Shown: positions 63,877-64,000 of the stretch, piece after piece | How the letters are laid out: every line of letters starts with the position of its first letter | Position numbering within the stretch: position 1 is the stretch's first letter | Source of the DNA: Georgenia sp. EYE_87 | GTDB lineage: Bacteria > Actinomycetota > Actinomycetes > Actinomycetales > Actinomycetaceae | Length of the DNA stretch: 64,000 nt | Reading direction: 5' to 3' | NCBI RefSeq assembly: GCF_023148685.1 | Contig: NZ_JAHXNL010000001.1 | Coordinates: forward strand, 496,001-560,000 | Notes under the pieces: generated by a model | The model's input: the letters and a program-made list of their open reading frames with translations, nothing else | Told to the model about the DNA's origin: nothing | Databases searched by the model: none | Translations under genes and position numbers: made by a program

Positions 63877-64000
63877 GTGACCGACACCGAGACTGACGAC
63901 GCGGGCAGGGCAGAGCCGGCACCTGCGCAGGAGCAGCGCGACCTCGCCCTCGACCGGCTCGGCGAGGTCACCACCACCACGCTCGTGCACCGGGGCGCCC
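63877..64000 (+). CDS. Unidentified gene, 3' end beyond the window
   Basis: GTG 63877 opens a frame that runs to the window edge: a 20-residue acidic/Pro-rich start (MTDTETDDAGRAEPAPAQEQ) followed by RDLALDRLGEVTTTTLVHRGA. A CACAAT -10-like element lies 6 nt upstream, the leaderless geometry seen at many genes here. It is divergent from dgt. Too little is visible to name the family. Confidence 0.55.
   Translation, partial: MTDTETDDAGRAEPAPAQEQRDLALDRLGEVTTTTLVHRGA

Overview
The window is high-GC DNA (third codon positions almost all G or C) from an actinobacterium. The gene order suggests Micrococcales, possibly close to Cellulomonas or Georgenia, but I cannot fix the genus. From recalled knowledge, much of it follows the Mycobacterium tuberculosis block Rv2213-Rv2245: pepB, E2/dlaT, Rv2216-like, lipB, lipA, DUF4191, RDD, glnA1, glnE/glnA2, panB, zinc ribbon/Nif3, ahpE, DUF3052, aceE, fasR, fabD, acpP and a ketosynthase. 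So most of the window is core metabolism, with accessory insertions.

Layout. 1-4633: end of leucyl aminopeptidase, then lipoamide dehydrogenase and a two-lipoyl-domain E2. 4721-10732: TIGR01777 epimerase, a degenerate membrane kinase, lipB-lipA, DUF4191 and RDD. 10821-22023: glnA under a clear GlnR-type operator, a polar amino-acid ABC transporter and a Tat-exported PhoX phosphatase (apparent insertions), then convergent glnA2-glnE. 22182-28167: panB with a possible 25-codon leader ORF, a small SPOR-like protein, map, ppgK, a metallo-beta-lactamase-fold protein, PspC, a small secreted protein, RNase P RNA and yaaA. 28212-34868: the GNAT/zinc-ribbon/Nif3 operon, tRNA-Val, ahpE-DUF3052 and aceE. 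35097-40944: fasR and the fabD-fabH-acpP-fabF fatty-acid cluster. 41072-46706: a two-component system whose kinase is fused to DUF4173, then DUF3145, def, an SGNH lipoprotein, a tiny zinc-knuckle protein and tRNA-Ile2. 47272-59109: tRNA-Asn and a tightly overlapped surface-glycan operon. 59170-64000: dnaG and dgt separated by an IS110-like element, then the start of an unidentified gene.

How it works together. Lpd, E2 and AceE make acetyl-CoA, with LipB/LipA supplying the lipoyl cofactor. FasR and the fab genes turn acetyl units into fatty acids. The fasR and fabD promoters share an 18-bp inverted motif at identical spacing to their -10 boxes, a strong candidate FasR operator. GlnA, GlnE and GlnA2 form a nitrogen module in which GlnE should adenylylate Tyr402 of GlnA.

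The most unusual region is the glycan operon (47973-59109). It encodes three family-2 glycosyltransferases, an HPr-kinase-like P-loop protein, a 1119-residue fusion of a MOP-type flippase to a GT-C/polymerase-like membrane domain, two small membrane proteins, a calcineurin-type phosphoesterase and a secreted Ig-like/DNRLRE protein. A 580-nt non-coding leader with a terminator-like hairpin precedes it. Many genes show a TAnnnT -10 box 5-8 nt before the start codon and no Shine-Dalgarno, implying widespread leaderless transcripts. No CRISPR array, prophage or replication origin was seen.
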